The notes under the pieces were generated by a model, which was not told the origin of the DNA, did not search any database, and saw only the letters and a list, made by a program, of their open reading frames with translations. DNA of 64,000 nucleotides from Rhizobium sp. SL42 (GTDB lineage: Bacteria > Pseudomonadota > Alphaproteobacteria > Rhizobiales > Rhizobiaceae), in the NCBI RefSeq assembly GCF_021729845.1, contig NZ_CP063397.1, positions 572,001-636,000 of the forward strand. The letters run 5' to 3'. The position numbers were made by a program, and so were the translations under genes. Positions 7,888-16,567 of this stretch are shown in pieces (positions within the stretch are counted from its first letter, which is position 1; each line of letters starts with the position of its first letter).

Positions 7888-10056
7888 TTACCAGGTCTTC
7901 GTCAGCTTGAAGGTGATCGTGCGTCCTTCGCCATAGCCGCAGGTCAGCGTGCTCTTGCAGCCTGCGACATATTCCTTGTCGAACAGGTTGTTGACGTTCA
8001 GTGACGCACCCCAGCCATCCTTTTCATAACGCAGGGCAAGATCCGTCAGCACGGCATCCGGCACCTTCGAGGTATTCGGCATGTCGGCCCAGGACTCGCC
8101 CTGGTAACGAAGGCCGGCGCCGAGGCTCAAGCCTTCCAGGGCGCCTGTCGGCACCGTGTAATCGATCCAGGCGGACGCCAGCACTTCCGGCGTCAGATAC
8201 GGCGTGCTGCCGATGAGCGAGCCGTTCTGGTCCGCGGTGACTTCCAGTGACTGATAGGTGAAGGAAGCCAGAAGCTTCCAGTCGTCGTTCAGATCGACCT
8301 TGCCCTCAAACTCCACCCCGTCGGAGGTGACTTCACCGACCTGGGTCGAGATGCCGAGCGTGGTATCCGTCCAGTTCTGCTTGGTGATATGGAAGACGGA
8401 GGCTGTGATCATGCCCGGAAACGCAGTCGGCTCATATTTGAAGCCGCCCTCGACCTGATAACCTTCCTCCGGCTCCAACGCATTGCCCAGCGTCGTGCCG
8501 ATCACCGGATTGAAGAAAGTCCCCGCGCTCACATAGGGGGTCAGGCCATTGGCGAACTGGTAGGCGAGACCCGCGCGACCGGAAAAGGCGGCATCGTTGG
8601 ACTTGTAGTCCGCCGTGTAGAGGTGATCGTCGAGCTTCGTATCGATAAGGTCATAACGACCGTTCAGCGTCGCGATCCAGCCGTCACCGAAACGGATCTG
8701 GTCCTGGGCATAGAAGCCGAGCTGCTGCAGGGTCAGCGTCTGGTTGAGATAGACGCCATTGGTCGGCTGGGTCACACCGTGAACCGGATTGACGGCCGTC
8801 ACTGGCGTTGCAAAGGCGAAGGCCTGGACGCTCTCAAGCTGGTAGTGCTTGTAGTCGAGGCCGACCATCAGCTGATGATCGAGCGCTCCCGTTTCGAATT
8901 CCCCGTCCAGGCGATTGTCGACAGCGAAGCTATCGACCGCGGTTTCGTGCTCGAAACCATAGCGCTGCAGCTGGGCGTCGGCAGTGACCGGCGCCTGGTA
9001 GCTGGAATAGGGATTGGCCGGATCATAGTAGCCGTAGGTGTAAGGTGAGTTCTCGTCCCGCTCGACATGGCCGTAGCGGGCATTCTGCGTCACAGTCCAG
9101 CCGCTGTCGAACTCGTGCTCGAATTCGTAGCCGACCATCTGCTGGCGGATCGTGCTGTAGTCGGTGCTCGGCTCGCCATAGTCCACGGTCGGGTCGATCC
9201 GGCCGAAGGACGCGTCGACCACGGTGCCGACATAGGGCAGGAAGCCGTTGGTGCCATATTGCTGGTCGAGATAGGAATAGTAGCCGTAGACGTTGAGCTT
9301 GGTCGCCTCGTCCGGGCTCCAGGTGATCTGCGGCATGAGCACACCGCGGAATTCGTCGCCAGTCTCAGTATTGCCGCCGTCGATCTTGCCGGTGAGGCGG
9401 GTGGAGACACCCTGTTCCTCGAACACATGATTGACATCGAAGTTGAAGAAGGCCGTGCCGTGATTGTTGATGCCGGTTTCCGTGTAGATCCGGTTTTCGT
9501 CAAGCGGTCGCTTGCTGATCATGTTGACGATGCCGCCCGGATTGGCGCCGCCGTAGAGCACCGAAGCCGGTCCCTTCAGCACTTCGACACGCTCCAGGAA
9601 GAACGGATCCATCTGGAAGCCACCGAATCCGTAGCTCCACAGGTTCAGGCCGTCGAGGAAGACACCCGTCTGTGTCGCGTCAAAACCGCGGATATAGATC
9701 CAGTCCGTGTCGCCGTCAGCGCCGAAAGGCTGCGCCAGCACGCCCGAGGTATAGCGCAGGATCTCGTCGACCTTGTTGGTCACGCCGCGGTCCTCGATCT
9801 CCTCACGGCCGACAACCGACACCGATTGCGGGATCTCGCTGATCGGGGTCGCAGCCTTGGAGCCGGTGCCGGTCTGGCGTGCGGCATAACCGTCGACCGG
9901 ACCGGTGGCGGTCTGCTTCTTGCCCTCGACAACGATCGTGGAAAGCTGTGTGCTTTCTTCCTGGGCCTGGACCATAGCCGGCACGCCGACCACAGCCAGG
10001 GCAACACTTGCATAGCACGCCCGCGTCAGCGACCGGTAATTTCTCACTGAATCCAT
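7888..10056 (-). CDS. TonB-dependent siderophore receptor
   Basis: This is a 722-residue outer-membrane receptor of the ferric-siderophore type (FhuA/FoxA-like). A signal peptide spans residues 1-31 (cleavage after VQA). The mature protein starts with a TonB box around STIVVEG (39-45) directly before the plug, so it lacks the N-terminal signalling domain of transducer receptors. The plug shows hallmark sequences IYIRGFDATQTGVFLDG and ERVEVLKGPASVLYGGANPGG near residues 110-175, then a beta-barrel ending in an aromatic residue (Trp). I chose the ATG at 10056 because GAGG precedes it by nine bases; a GTG at 10065 is less well placed. An iron-responsive operator match lies upstream at 10114. Neighbouring fhu-like genes imply a hydroxamate-type ligand, which is inference. 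Confidence 0.93.
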   Translation of the reverse strand: MDSVRNYRSLTRACYASVALAVVGVPAMVQAQEESTQLSTIVVEGKKQTATGPVDGYAARQTGTGSKAATPISEIPQSVSVVGREEIEDRGVTNKVDEILRYTSGVLAQPFGADGDTDWIYIRGFDATQTGVFLDGLNLWSYGFGGFQMDPFFLERVEVLKGPASVLYGGANPGGIVNMISKRPLDENRIYTETGINNHGTAFFNFDVNHVFEEQGVSTRLTGKIDGGNTETGDEFRGVLMPQITWSPDEATKLNVYGYYSYLDQQYGTNGFLPYVGTVVDASFGRIDPTVDYGEPSTDYSTIRQQMVGYEFEHEFDSGWTVTQNARYGHVERDENSPYTYGYYDPANPYSSYQAPVTADAQLQRYGFEHETAVDSFAVDNRLDGEFETGALDHQLMVGLDYKHYQLESVQAFAFATPVTAVNPVHGVTQPTNGVYLNQTLTLQQLGFYAQDQIRFGDGWIATLNGRYDLIDTKLDDHLYTADYKSNDAAFSGRAGLAYQFANGLTPYVSAGTFFNPVIGTTLGNALEPEEGYQVEGGFKYEPTAFPGMITASVFHITKQNWTDTTLGISTQVGEVTSDGVEFEGKVDLNDDWKLLASFTYQSLEVTADQNGSLIGSTPYLTPEVLASAWIDYTVPTGALEGLSLGAGLRYQGESWADMPNTSKVPDAVLTDLALRYEKDGWGASLNVNNLFDKEYVAGCKSTLTCGYGEGRTITFKLTKTW

Positions 10057-10113
10057 CCTACTCACACCTCATCTGGCTGGATCTGGCATCCGCCTCAATT
10101 CCGTCAAATAAGA

Positions 10114-10128
10114 TGAGTTTCTATATCA
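10114..10128. promoter_or_regulatory. Candidate RirA iron-responsive operator (receptor)
   Basis: The palindromic pattern TGA-N9-TCA, the published IRO motif bound by RirA in rhizobia, occurs exactly at 10114-10128, 58-72 bases upstream of the receptor start codon. The centre is AT-rich (GTTTCTATA) and on the minus strand includes TATAGA, a plausible -10 element. Binding would therefore block transcription when iron is plentiful. Confidence 0.6.
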
Positions 10129-10227
10129 GGTATTATTGTGCCGCTTGTTCGATTCTGCTGTGACTGGATCAATTCTGGACAAACTTTGTGGCAGTGCACA
10201 CACGGCCGGCGCGCTTCCAGCAGGCGG

Positions 10228-11112
10228 TCAAGCCGCGTAGGCCTTGCGCCACGCAGACGGCGACAGGCCCGTATGCCGGCGGAACGTACGGGCGAAATGT
10301 GCCGGATCGGAAAAACCGGTCTCGGCTGCGACCGTCGTCAGCGACATGTCGCGCCTTGTCAGCAACGCTTTCACCCGATCCATCCGCGCCCGCAATTGCC
10401 ATTGATGCGGCGGCACGCCGGTACTCGCCTTGAAGGCATGGCTGAAATGCGATTGCGACAAGCCGGCAATCGCCGCAAGTTCCTCCAGCCGGATCGCGCG
10501 CAGGCAATTGTGCTCCATGAACGCTGTCACCTTGCGCAACTGCCACGGCGCCAGTCTCGATCGGCTGCGCAGGGCCGGCGGCGCGATTTTCAGCACGTCG
10601 ATCAGAAGCGCAAGTGTCAGCCCGTCGCCATAGAGATGATGCAGCGGATCAGGTGACGCGCATTCGGCCGCAATCAGATCGGCAAGCGACAGGAGCCGCT
10701 GATCCTGCACCAGGAATTTCGGCTCCTCCAGCCGGTCCAGTGGCAGATCCTCGCCAAAGCGGCGCGTGAGGCCATCGACATCAAAATGCAGATCGAGATG
10801 CTGGAGAAATTCCATCCCCGACATTTCCGTGCGCAACTCCAGTCCGGCCGGAATGAAGGAGACGGAGCGGCGATAGCAGCCATCGACAAGTGGTCCGCCG
10901 ATTTCGGCCATGACGAAATTACCCTCGGGCCGCCGACGCGCTGCCAGCACCGCAAACAGTCGCGGGTGCGGCCCCATGTAGTAGCCACCGGCATCAACCG
11001 CGCAATCGACGTCCCAGAGATCGACAACCATGCCATCCCAGTAGCGCCGATGAAAATTGCGACGGACGGAAAACCCCTCGGTCCGGGTCTGCATCTGGGG
11101 GAGGAAACTCAT
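10228..11112 (-). CDS. AraC-family transcriptional regulator
   Basis: The C-terminal third is a typical AraC double helix-turn-helix: first helix pair around IRLEELAAIAGLSQSHFSHAFKAS and second around SLTTVAAETGFSDPAHFARTFRRH, ending GLSPSAWRK. The N-terminal part is an unassigned sensing domain of about 180 residues. It lies between the siderophore receptor and the importer genes and is divergent from the importer, so it probably activates one or both in response to the ferric siderophore, as PchR/AlcR-type regulators do; this is inference from context. The start is uncertain. An ATG at 11112 gives 294 residues, while a TTG at 11160 would extend it to 310. Neither has a good ribosome site. 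Confidence 0.88.
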   Translation of the reverse strand: MSFLPQMQTRTEGFSVRRNFHRRYWDGMVVDLWDVDCAVDAGGYYMGPHPRLFAVLAARRRPEGNFVMAEIGGPLVDGCYRRSVSFIPAGLELRTEMSGMEFLQHLDLHFDVDGLTRRFGEDLPLDRLEEPKFLVQDQRLLSLADLIAAECASPDPLHHLYGDGLTLALLIDVLKIAPPALRSRSRLAPWQLRKVTAFMEHNCLRAIRLEELAAIAGLSQSHFSHAFKASTGVPPHQWQLRARMDRVKALLTRRDMSLTTVAAETGFSDPAHFARTFRRHTGLSPSAWRKAYAA

Positions 11113-11128
11113 CTGACCAAACCAACTG

Positions 11129-11142
11129 CGCCCGAGCGGGCG
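11129..11142. repeat. Palindrome CGCCCG-AG-CGGGCG upstream of the AraC gene
   Basis: This is a perfect 6-base inverted repeat with a 2-base spacer in the intergenic region between the AraC regulator and fhuC. It would form a short hairpin in the regulator's leader or serve as a protein-binding site; no function is established. Confidence 0.4.
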
Positions 11143-11164
11143 AACGCATGCGAAAAACAATACT

Positions 11165-11179
11165 TGAAGCCGTTTATCA
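11165..11179. promoter_or_regulatory. Candidate RirA iron-responsive operator (importer)
   Basis: A second exact TGA-N9-TCA match (centre AGCCGTTTA) lies 52-66 bases before the fhuC start. It overlaps a possible -35 sequence TTGAAG at 11164-11169. Two such matches in the two short regulatory regions of one siderophore locus make shared iron repression plausible. Confidence 0.6.
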
Positions 11180-11230
11180 TATTTAGTAGTCCGACCTCAA
11201 CACCTGTCACGTCTCAAGGGAGAACGGTCG

Positions 11231-12028
11231 ATGAACCGTCCAGCAACAGACCAACCGGCCGCATTTTCGGCCCGCGACATTGATCTGGAGATTGATGGAC
11301 GACGGATACTGAATCAGGTCTCCCTAGAATTCGGGAGTGGCGAAATCACCAGCCTGGTCGGGCACAACGGCTCCGGCAAGTCCTCGCTTCTGAAGATCCT
11401 TGCACGGCAGAACAAGGCGACGGCGGGCAAGATACTGTGCGCGGGACAGGAACTCGGTGGCCTGTCGACGCGCGACTTTGCCCGGAAGGTTGGTTACCTG
11501 CAGCAGGATCTCGGCGCCGGCAGCGGCATGACCGTGCGCGAACTCGTCGCGTGTGGCCGCTATCCCTGGCATGGCGCACTCGGGCGTTTCAGCGACATCG
11601 ACCGACGCAAGGTCGAGGATGCCCTGGCACTGACCCATATCGAGCCGCTGGCGGATCGCGCCATCGAGACACTGTCGGGCGGCGAGCGCCAGCGTGCCTG
11701 GATTGCCATGCTGATGGCTCAGGATACCGAGTGCCTGCTGCTCGATGAGCCGACCTCGGCGCTGGATATCGCCCACCAGATCGAAGTCCTCTCACTCGTA
11801 CGACGCCTGTCGGCCGATCGCGGCCTGAGCGTGGTGATCGTTCTGCATGACATCAACATGGCGGCGCGTTTTTCCGACCGCATCCATGCCCTGAAGAGCG
11901 GTGAAGTGGTGGCCAGCGGCACGCCGGCCGACATCCTGCAGGCGGCGACCTTGTGCCAGATCTACGGCATCGACATGGACGTGACCCCGCATCCGTCCCT
12001 CAATGTTCCGATTGCCTATGTCCGCTGA
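11231..12028 (+). CDS. fhuC: FhuC-like iron-siderophore ABC ATPase
   Basis: This 265-residue ATPase energises import of ferric siderophores across the inner membrane. Walker A is GHNGSGKS (44-51), the ABC signature LSGGE (148-152), and Walker B LLLDEP (169-174), followed by the switch histidine in VVIVLHDINMAARFSD, a sequence typical of the FhuC/FepC group. The ATG at 11231 is preceded by AAGGGAGA at good spacing. The gene opens a three-gene operon: the fhuD-like start lies inside its last codons and fhuB overlaps fhuD by four bases. The region upstream holds an iron-responsive operator match. Confidence 0.93.
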   Translation: MNRPATDQPAAFSARDIDLEIDGRRILNQVSLEFGSGEITSLVGHNGSGKSSLLKILARQNKATAGKILCAGQELGGLSTRDFARKVGYLQQDLGAGSGMTVRELVACGRYPWHGALGRFSDIDRRKVEDALALTHIEPLADRAIETLSGGERQRAWIAMLMAQDTECLLLDEPTSALDIAHQIEVLSLVRRLSADRGLSVVIVLHDINMAARFSDRIHALKSGEVVASGTPADILQAATLCQIYGIDMDVTPHPSLNVPIAYVR

Positions 12029-12932
12029 TCCGATGCGCCCCATCACCGCCCTGCCCTTCGGCCGCCGTCAGCTGCTGACCGGCATCGCCTCCAGCTTGCT
12101 GGCACCGCGCCTTTCCTTCGGTGCCCAGGCACCACAACGGATCATCAGTCTCGACTACGGCCTTGCCTCGACTGCCATGGCGCTCGGCGTGGTGCCCAAG
12201 GCCATTGCCGCCGGTGCCGACTGGGACCGATGGGTCATCGAGCCGCCTCTACCGCCGGAGGTCGCCGATCTCGGCTCCCCTTGGGAGGTCAATTTCGAGA
12301 TCATTTCGGAGTTGAAGCCGGATCTGATCCTGAACACGCCCTATGGCGGAGCCCTGACACCGAGGCTACAGGAAATAGCGCCCGTCCTGCAGCTTGAAGT
12401 CTACACGGCCGACGGCGGCGATATTCTGCCGAAAGCTATCGCCGCAACCCGCAAACTCGGTGAAGCACTCGGCCGCAATGCCGAGGCCGCGCAATTCATC
12501 CTTGAGGCAGACACGCTTTTCGACAGCTGCCGCCAGCGCATCGCAAAGGTCGGCTCGCGGCCGGTTGCGATGGTCTATTTCATGGATCCGCGCCACGTCC
12601 GCATCTACACCTCGCCGGGCCTCTACGCCAATGTCCTGAAACGCATCGGCATGGAAAACGCCTGGACCGCAGAGGGCAATTTCTGGGGGTTTGAGACGAT
12701 CCCGATCGAAAATCTGGCAACGATCACCGATCCCGAGGCACGCCTGATAGCCTTTGATCCCCTGTTGCCCGACGTCATGCCGATCCTTGAACGAAGCCCC
12801 CTATGGCAGACCCTGCCATTCGCCCGGCACGGCCATCTGACCGTCTTGCCCGGGTCGCTGATGTTCGGCATGCTGAATGATGCCATGCGCTTTGCCCGGA
12901 TCATGACCGACTATGCAGAGGCCAGCGCATGA
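12018..12932 (+). CDS. fhuD: FhuD-like periplasmic siderophore-binding protein
   Basis: This is a class III periplasmic binding protein that delivers the ferric siderophore to FhuB. The N-terminus FGRRQLLTGIASSLLAP contains a twin arginine (residues 16-17) before a hydrophobic stretch, so export by the Tat pathway is likely, as for several FhuD homologues. The mature part has the family pattern PQRIISLDYGLASTAMALG and later LKPDLIL. The 304-residue length is usual. I chose the ATG at 12018, which overlaps fhuC by 11 bases. ATG 12033 would also keep the Tat signal. The siderophore itself cannot be told from sequence; hydroxamates are the commonest ligand of this subfamily. Confidence 0.88.
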   Translation: MSADPMRPITALPFGRRQLLTGIASSLLAPRLSFGAQAPQRIISLDYGLASTAMALGVVPKAIAAGADWDRWVIEPPLPPEVADLGSPWEVNFEIISELKPDLILNTPYGGALTPRLQEIAPVLQLEVYTADGGDILPKAIAATRKLGEALGRNAEAAQFILEADTLFDSCRQRIAKVGSRPVAMVYFMDPRHVRIYTSPGLYANVLKRIGMENAWTAEGNFWGFETIPIENLATITDPEARLIAFDPLLPDVMPILERSPLWQTLPFARHGHLTVLPGSLMFGMLNDAMRFARIMTDYAEASA

Positions 12933-14896
12933 TCAGCCGCTCCAACCTTCTTCCACTGCTCGTCACGCTGCTTCTGCTCGGCATGGCATCGATGCTCGCT
13001 TGGATGCAGATCGCCACGACGCTCCAGCTTGCATCGACGGCACCCGACTACGCCATCCGCTGGATGGTTCTGGTCTATTCCACCCTGCCGCGCATGGCGA
13101 CGGCACTGCTGTGCGGCGCGGCGCTTTCCTTGTCTGGCGCTTTGTTCCAGCAGGTTCTGCGCAATCCGCTGGCCTCGCCGACCACGCTCGGCATATCTGC
13201 CGGCGCCAATCTGGCGCTGGTCCTGACCATGCTGTTTTTCCCGGCCCTGCTTGGCGTCGGGCGTGATCTGGCCGCTCTTGTCGGCAGCTCCGCCGCAGCC
13301 GGCCTTGTCTTCCTGCTCGGTGCAAGGCGCGGATTTTCTCCCTTCTCGCTGGTCATGGCTGGCCTGGTGGTCAGCCTATGGTGTGGCGGTCTCGCGGCAA
13401 TCCTGACGCTGCTCAACGAGCGCTATCTGGTCAGTCTCTACATATGGGGCGCAGGTTCGCTGTCGCAGCAAAGCTGGGACACGTCGATCTCGCTGGCGCT
13501 GAAACTGCTTGTCATCGGCACCATGGCGGCGCTGATCATCCGGCCGCTGGGGCTGATCGAACTGGGCGAGGCCGGCGCAGCCTCCGTCGGTCTGAGACCG
13601 TCCCGCCTGCGCTTCATCGCCGTGACCCTGGCCGTGATGCTTGCAGCCTTCGTCACCAGCGCGGTCGGTGTGATCGGCTTTATCGGCCTCGTTGCCCCGA
13701 CATTGGCGAGGCTCGTCGGTGCGAGGCGCCCGGCGGCCCTGCTCGCCTGGTCGACCGTCATCGGTGCCAGCCTGCTGTTCTTTGCCGACAGTGCCCTGAT
13801 GAACCTCGCCGGCGCCTGGTCGGACATGCTGCCGACAGGGGCGGTTACCGCCGTCTTCGGTTCACCTCTCCTGCTTGCCATGTTGCCGCGCCTGAAGATC
13901 CGCAACCGGATCATCGAACAACCACGCCTGTCGGGCCCGGGCCTGATCTCGGCGCGATGGGGGCTCTGGATCGCCGGCCTTTGCTGCGTGGCAATCCTGA
14001 TCGGCGCAATTTTCATTGGCCGCGCCACCAATGGCGATTGGGCGATTGTCTCCCCGGACCTCTGGCAGAGCATTCTGCCGCTGCGCTGGCCGCGGCTGGT
14101 CGCCGCCTTTGCCTCAGGCGCTATGCTGGCTGCCGCCGGCACCATCCTGCAGCGCCTGACGGGCAATGAGATGGCAAGCCCCGAAGTCCTCGGCATCAGC
14201 GCCGGTGCCACGCTCGGCATCACCATCGCCGTGTTTTTTGTAGCCGTCCCGAGCCTTGCCGGCCAACTCGGTTATGCGGCAATCGGCGCGCTGTCGGTTC
14301 TGGCGCTGATCTTCCTGCTCGCCGCGCGCTCTGGCCTCGCCCCGGAACGGGTTCTTCTGGCCGGGATTGCATTGTCGGCCATGGCAGACGCCGTTGTCGG
14401 CATACTGGGTGCGACCGGCGATCCGCGCACCGTCTTCCTGATGCGCTGGATGAGCGGTTCGACCTACAACGTCAACCAGCAGATTGCGGTCACTGTTTCC
14501 GGCCTCGCCATCCTCCTGGTCGCAGCAAGCCTGCTGCTGAGGCGCTGGCTCGATCTGCTGCCGCTGGGACAGCGCCCGGCAGGCTCCCTCGGCGTGCCGA
14601 CAAGGGCCGCAAGGCTGGCGCTGCTGTTACTGGCGGGCCTTCTCAGTGCGGCCGCAACACTGAGCGTCGGCCCGCTCACATTCGTCGGCCTGATGGCCCC
14701 GCATCTGGCGCGTGAATTCGGTGCCCGGCGCGCGACGAGCCAGCTCGTGGTTGGCAGCCTCGCCGGCGGTGGCTTGATGGTCATGGCGGACTGGATCGGC
14801 CGGACGCTGCTCTTTCCCTATGAGGTTCCGGCAGGTCTGGTATCTGCGTTGATCGGAGCACCGTTCCTGATCGTCCTGATGCGGCGCAAAGCCTAG
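12929..14896 (+). CDS. fhuB: FhuB-like fused siderophore permease
   Basis: This 655-residue permease consists of two homologous FecCD-type halves (about residues 1-330 and 335-655), the arrangement characteristic of FhuB, where one chain replaces a permease dimer. Each half repeats the family signature: LRNPLASPTTLGISAGA in the first and LTGNEMASPEVLGISAGA in the second, and a GLVAPTLAR/GLMAPHLAR segment that contacts the ATPase. Double length here is therefore normal, not a fusion artefact. Its start overlaps fhuD by four bases. Its TAG stop shares the sequence CTAG with the stop of the convergent fhuF gene. Confidence 0.94.
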   Translation: MISRSNLLPLLVTLLLLGMASMLAWMQIATTLQLASTAPDYAIRWMVLVYSTLPRMATALLCGAALSLSGALFQQVLRNPLASPTTLGISAGANLALVLTMLFFPALLGVGRDLAALVGSSAAAGLVFLLGARRGFSPFSLVMAGLVVSLWCGGLAAILTLLNERYLVSLYIWGAGSLSQQSWDTSISLALKLLVIGTMAALIIRPLGLIELGEAGAASVGLRPSRLRFIAVTLAVMLAAFVTSAVGVIGFIGLVAPTLARLVGARRPAALLAWSTVIGASLLFFADSALMNLAGAWSDMLPTGAVTAVFGSPLLLAMLPRLKIRNRIIEQPRLSGPGLISARWGLWIAGLCCVAILIGAIFIGRATNGDWAIVSPDLWQSILPLRWPRLVAAFASGAMLAAAGTILQRLTGNEMASPEVLGISAGATLGITIAVFFVAVPSLAGQLGYAAIGALSVLALIFLLAARSGLAPERVLLAGIALSAMADAVVGILGATGDPRTVFLMRWMSGSTYNVNQQIAVTVSGLAILLVAASLLLRRWLDLLPLGQRPAGSLGVPTRAARLALLLLAGLLSAAATLSVGPLTFVGLMAPHLAREFGARRATSQLVVGSLAGGGLMVMADWIGRTLLFPYEVPAGLVSALIGAPFLIVLMRRKA

Positions 14897-15702
14897 AGCC
14901 CGCAGCGGCCCTCGGCCACCGGGCATACCTGGCCGCAGCCGCCGACACCCGGCACGGCATAGCGCAGACAGCAGACGCGGCGCTGGCTGATCACAGAACC
15001 ATCCGGGCCGGGTTCGAAACGAAGCGTGCGATAAAGCGGGTTGCGCCAGCCATCTGGCCATGAAGCGTCTTCGATCAGGGGCAAAGCCTCGATCTCCAGC
15101 GCCTTGTTGCCCAGCCGGCCGATTTCCCGGATCATCCAGTCGATATAGCCGGCGGCACTGGTCCACAGCACTTTCTTGCCGAGCCCGGAATGCGCGGCCA
15201 CGGCATGGATCCATGGCTCGAGGTGATCGCGGATGACCGGGCTCAGCGCGTCGTGAATGCGGATCCCATTGCCGCTGCGATCCGAAACCGTGCCGATGTC
15301 TGCGAGCAGAAAACCCTTCGGCGCGGCTGTCGAAGGATCGATCAGCACCGTCAGTTCATCCAGCGCCAATGGCAAGCTCCGGCGCAGTTCCAGCCATGCG
15401 ATTGCCGCGCCCATGCCGAGTGCGCTGAGATAATAGAGCGACCAGAGGGAGACCAACGCCCGGCGGTCCGTGCCTTCGGGAAATCGGGCAGCGTAGCGAT
15501 CGATGACGGCATTGAACCGACCTTCATCAAGCAGATCGGCGCAGGCGATGCTTTCGGTATTGGCCGGCTGGATGAAATGGAAGTAGCCTGACGCATAAAC
15601 GTAGCGCTCGCCAACCACCGCGCGGAGAAGACTGCCAAGATCCTTCGGCTCTGAGGCTGGGAGCTCGCCCTTGACCGCAAGAGGGCCCTGCACGCAGATC
15701 AC
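14893..15702 (-). CDS. fhuF: FhuF-like siderophore ferric reductase
   Basis: FhuF proteins are cytoplasmic [2Fe-2S] reductases that release iron from imported ferric siderophores. The C-terminus has the expected cysteine cluster, here Cys244-Cys245-x10-Cys256-x3-Cys260. The last spacing is one residue longer than the CC-x10-C-x2-C described for E. coli FhuF. The gene sits tail to tail with fhuB, and the stop codons overlap as CTAG. I chose a GTG at 15702 (AAAGGTG eight bases upstream), giving 269 residues, near the usual length. A TTG at 15840 would add 46 residues with little resemblance to the family. No iron operator is obvious upstream. Confidence 0.8.
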   Translation of the reverse strand: MICVQGPLAVKGELPASEPKDLGSLLRAVVGERYVYASGYFHFIQPANTESIACADLLDEGRFNAVIDRYAARFPEGTDRRALVSLWSLYYLSALGMGAAIAWLELRRSLPLALDELTVLIDPSTAAPKGFLLADIGTVSDRSGNGIRIHDALSPVIRDHLEPWIHAVAAHSGLGKKVLWTSAAGYIDWMIREIGRLGNKALEIEALPLIEDASWPDGWRNPLYRTLRFEPGPDGSVISQRRVCCLRYAVPGVGGCGQVCPVAEGRCGL

Positions 15703-15830
15703 AGTGGGCGCACCTTTGCAGGGGTCATCTGCCAGCGATGGCCATCGAGGTCTGATATGTGCCGGCTGACCGCTTCCGGGAAAGGCATGACAGCAATGTC
15801 TCCAATCATTCGGCCGGCCCACGGGGCCGA

Positions 15831-15854
15831 CTTGCGTCAAATCATTGGCGCAAG
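15831..15854. repeat. Inverted repeat between fhuF and dgoA
   Basis: CTTGCG (15831-15836) and CGCAAG (15849-15854) form an inverted repeat with a 12-base spacer. It lies downstream of dgoA on the minus strand and upstream of fhuF. No T-run follows, so it could be an operator or a weak hairpin. Confidence 0.35.
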
Positions 15855-15927
15855 CTAATTACCAAACGAAAAGAGTCAACTTTAAATCTGCTGATAGCGA
15901 TGACTTTGTCCAGCAGCATCTCGGCGA

Positions 15928-16563
15928 TCAGGCCGACAGCGCGTCGTAGGCAGCCACAGACTTGATCGCCCGCTCGGAGATCAGAGCGGCGGCATCGCCC
16001 GGCTTGTACAGGCTTGTGCCGAGACCGAAGGCGCGCACGCCGACCTTCCAGTAGTCGGCGAAATTGCTGTCCGACACGCCACCGACGGCACCGATGGGCA
16101 AGTTCGGCGGCAGGATCGCCTTGATACCGGCAATGCCCGATGGGCCAAGCGCGCTGGCCGGGAAGAACTTCAGCGCAGCAGCACCGGATTTGGCCGCGAG
16201 CAGGGCTTCCGTTGCCGTGAAGACGCCAGGCATAGTCACCATGCCGTGGTGTACGGCGCGGCGAATGACATCCGGCTCGACATTCGGTGTCACCAGCAGG
16301 TTGCCGCCGACATCCTTGAGCCGGTCGACCTGGGCGACTTCGAGCACTGTGCCGGCACCGATCAGGCAATTTTCCGGTGCGAGCCGCCGCGCCTTCTCGA
16401 TCGATACGAAGGCATCGGGCGAATTCAGCGGGACCTCGATCGCCTCGAAGCCGGCCTCGACCAGCGCATCGACAGCCGCTTCGATCGCATCCGGCGTGAT
16501 CCCGCGCAGAATGGCGACGAGATTGCGTTGGAGGGCTGGCCAGGCAACGACGGAAGCGGTCAT
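15928..16563 (-). CDS. dgoA: 2-dehydro-3-deoxy-6-phosphogalactonate aldolase
   Basis: DgoA cleaves 2-keto-3-deoxy-6-phosphogalactonate to pyruvate and glyceraldehyde 3-phosphate, the last step of the De Ley-Doudoroff pathway. The 211-residue class I aldolase keeps the Schiff-base lysine Lys132 in ALKFFPAS and the catalytic Glu43 in AIEVPLNSP, both offset by six from the E. coli numbering; ILRGITP (18-24) binds pyruvate. I chose the ATG at 16563, which lies four bases after the dgoK stop; longer upstream frames overlap dgoK and are shadows. It is the last gene of the chvE-to-dgoA operon. The galactonate rather than gluconate assignment relies partly on adjacent dgoK. Confidence 0.92.
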   Translation of the reverse strand: MTASVVAWPALQRNLVAILRGITPDAIEAAVDALVEAGFEAIEVPLNSPDAFVSIEKARRLAPENCLIGAGTVLEVAQVDRLKDVGGNLLVTPNVEPDVIRRAVHHGMVTMPGVFTATEALLAAKSGAAALKFFPASALGPSGIAGIKAILPPNLPIGAVGGVSDSNFADYWKVGVRAFGLGTSLYKPGDAAALISERAIKSVAAYDALSA

Positions 16564-16567
16564 GGAA

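Noticed and set aside
12929..14896. Possible erroneous fusion of two permease genes
   Set aside because: Double-length permeases with two FecCD halves are normal for FhuB; there is no internal start signal or frameshift.
15703..15840. N-terminal extension of fhuF to the TTG at 15840
   Set aside because: The added 46 residues are rich in Pro, Arg and His and lack resemblance to FhuF, whereas the GTG at 15702 has an AAAGGTG at good spacing and gives normal length.
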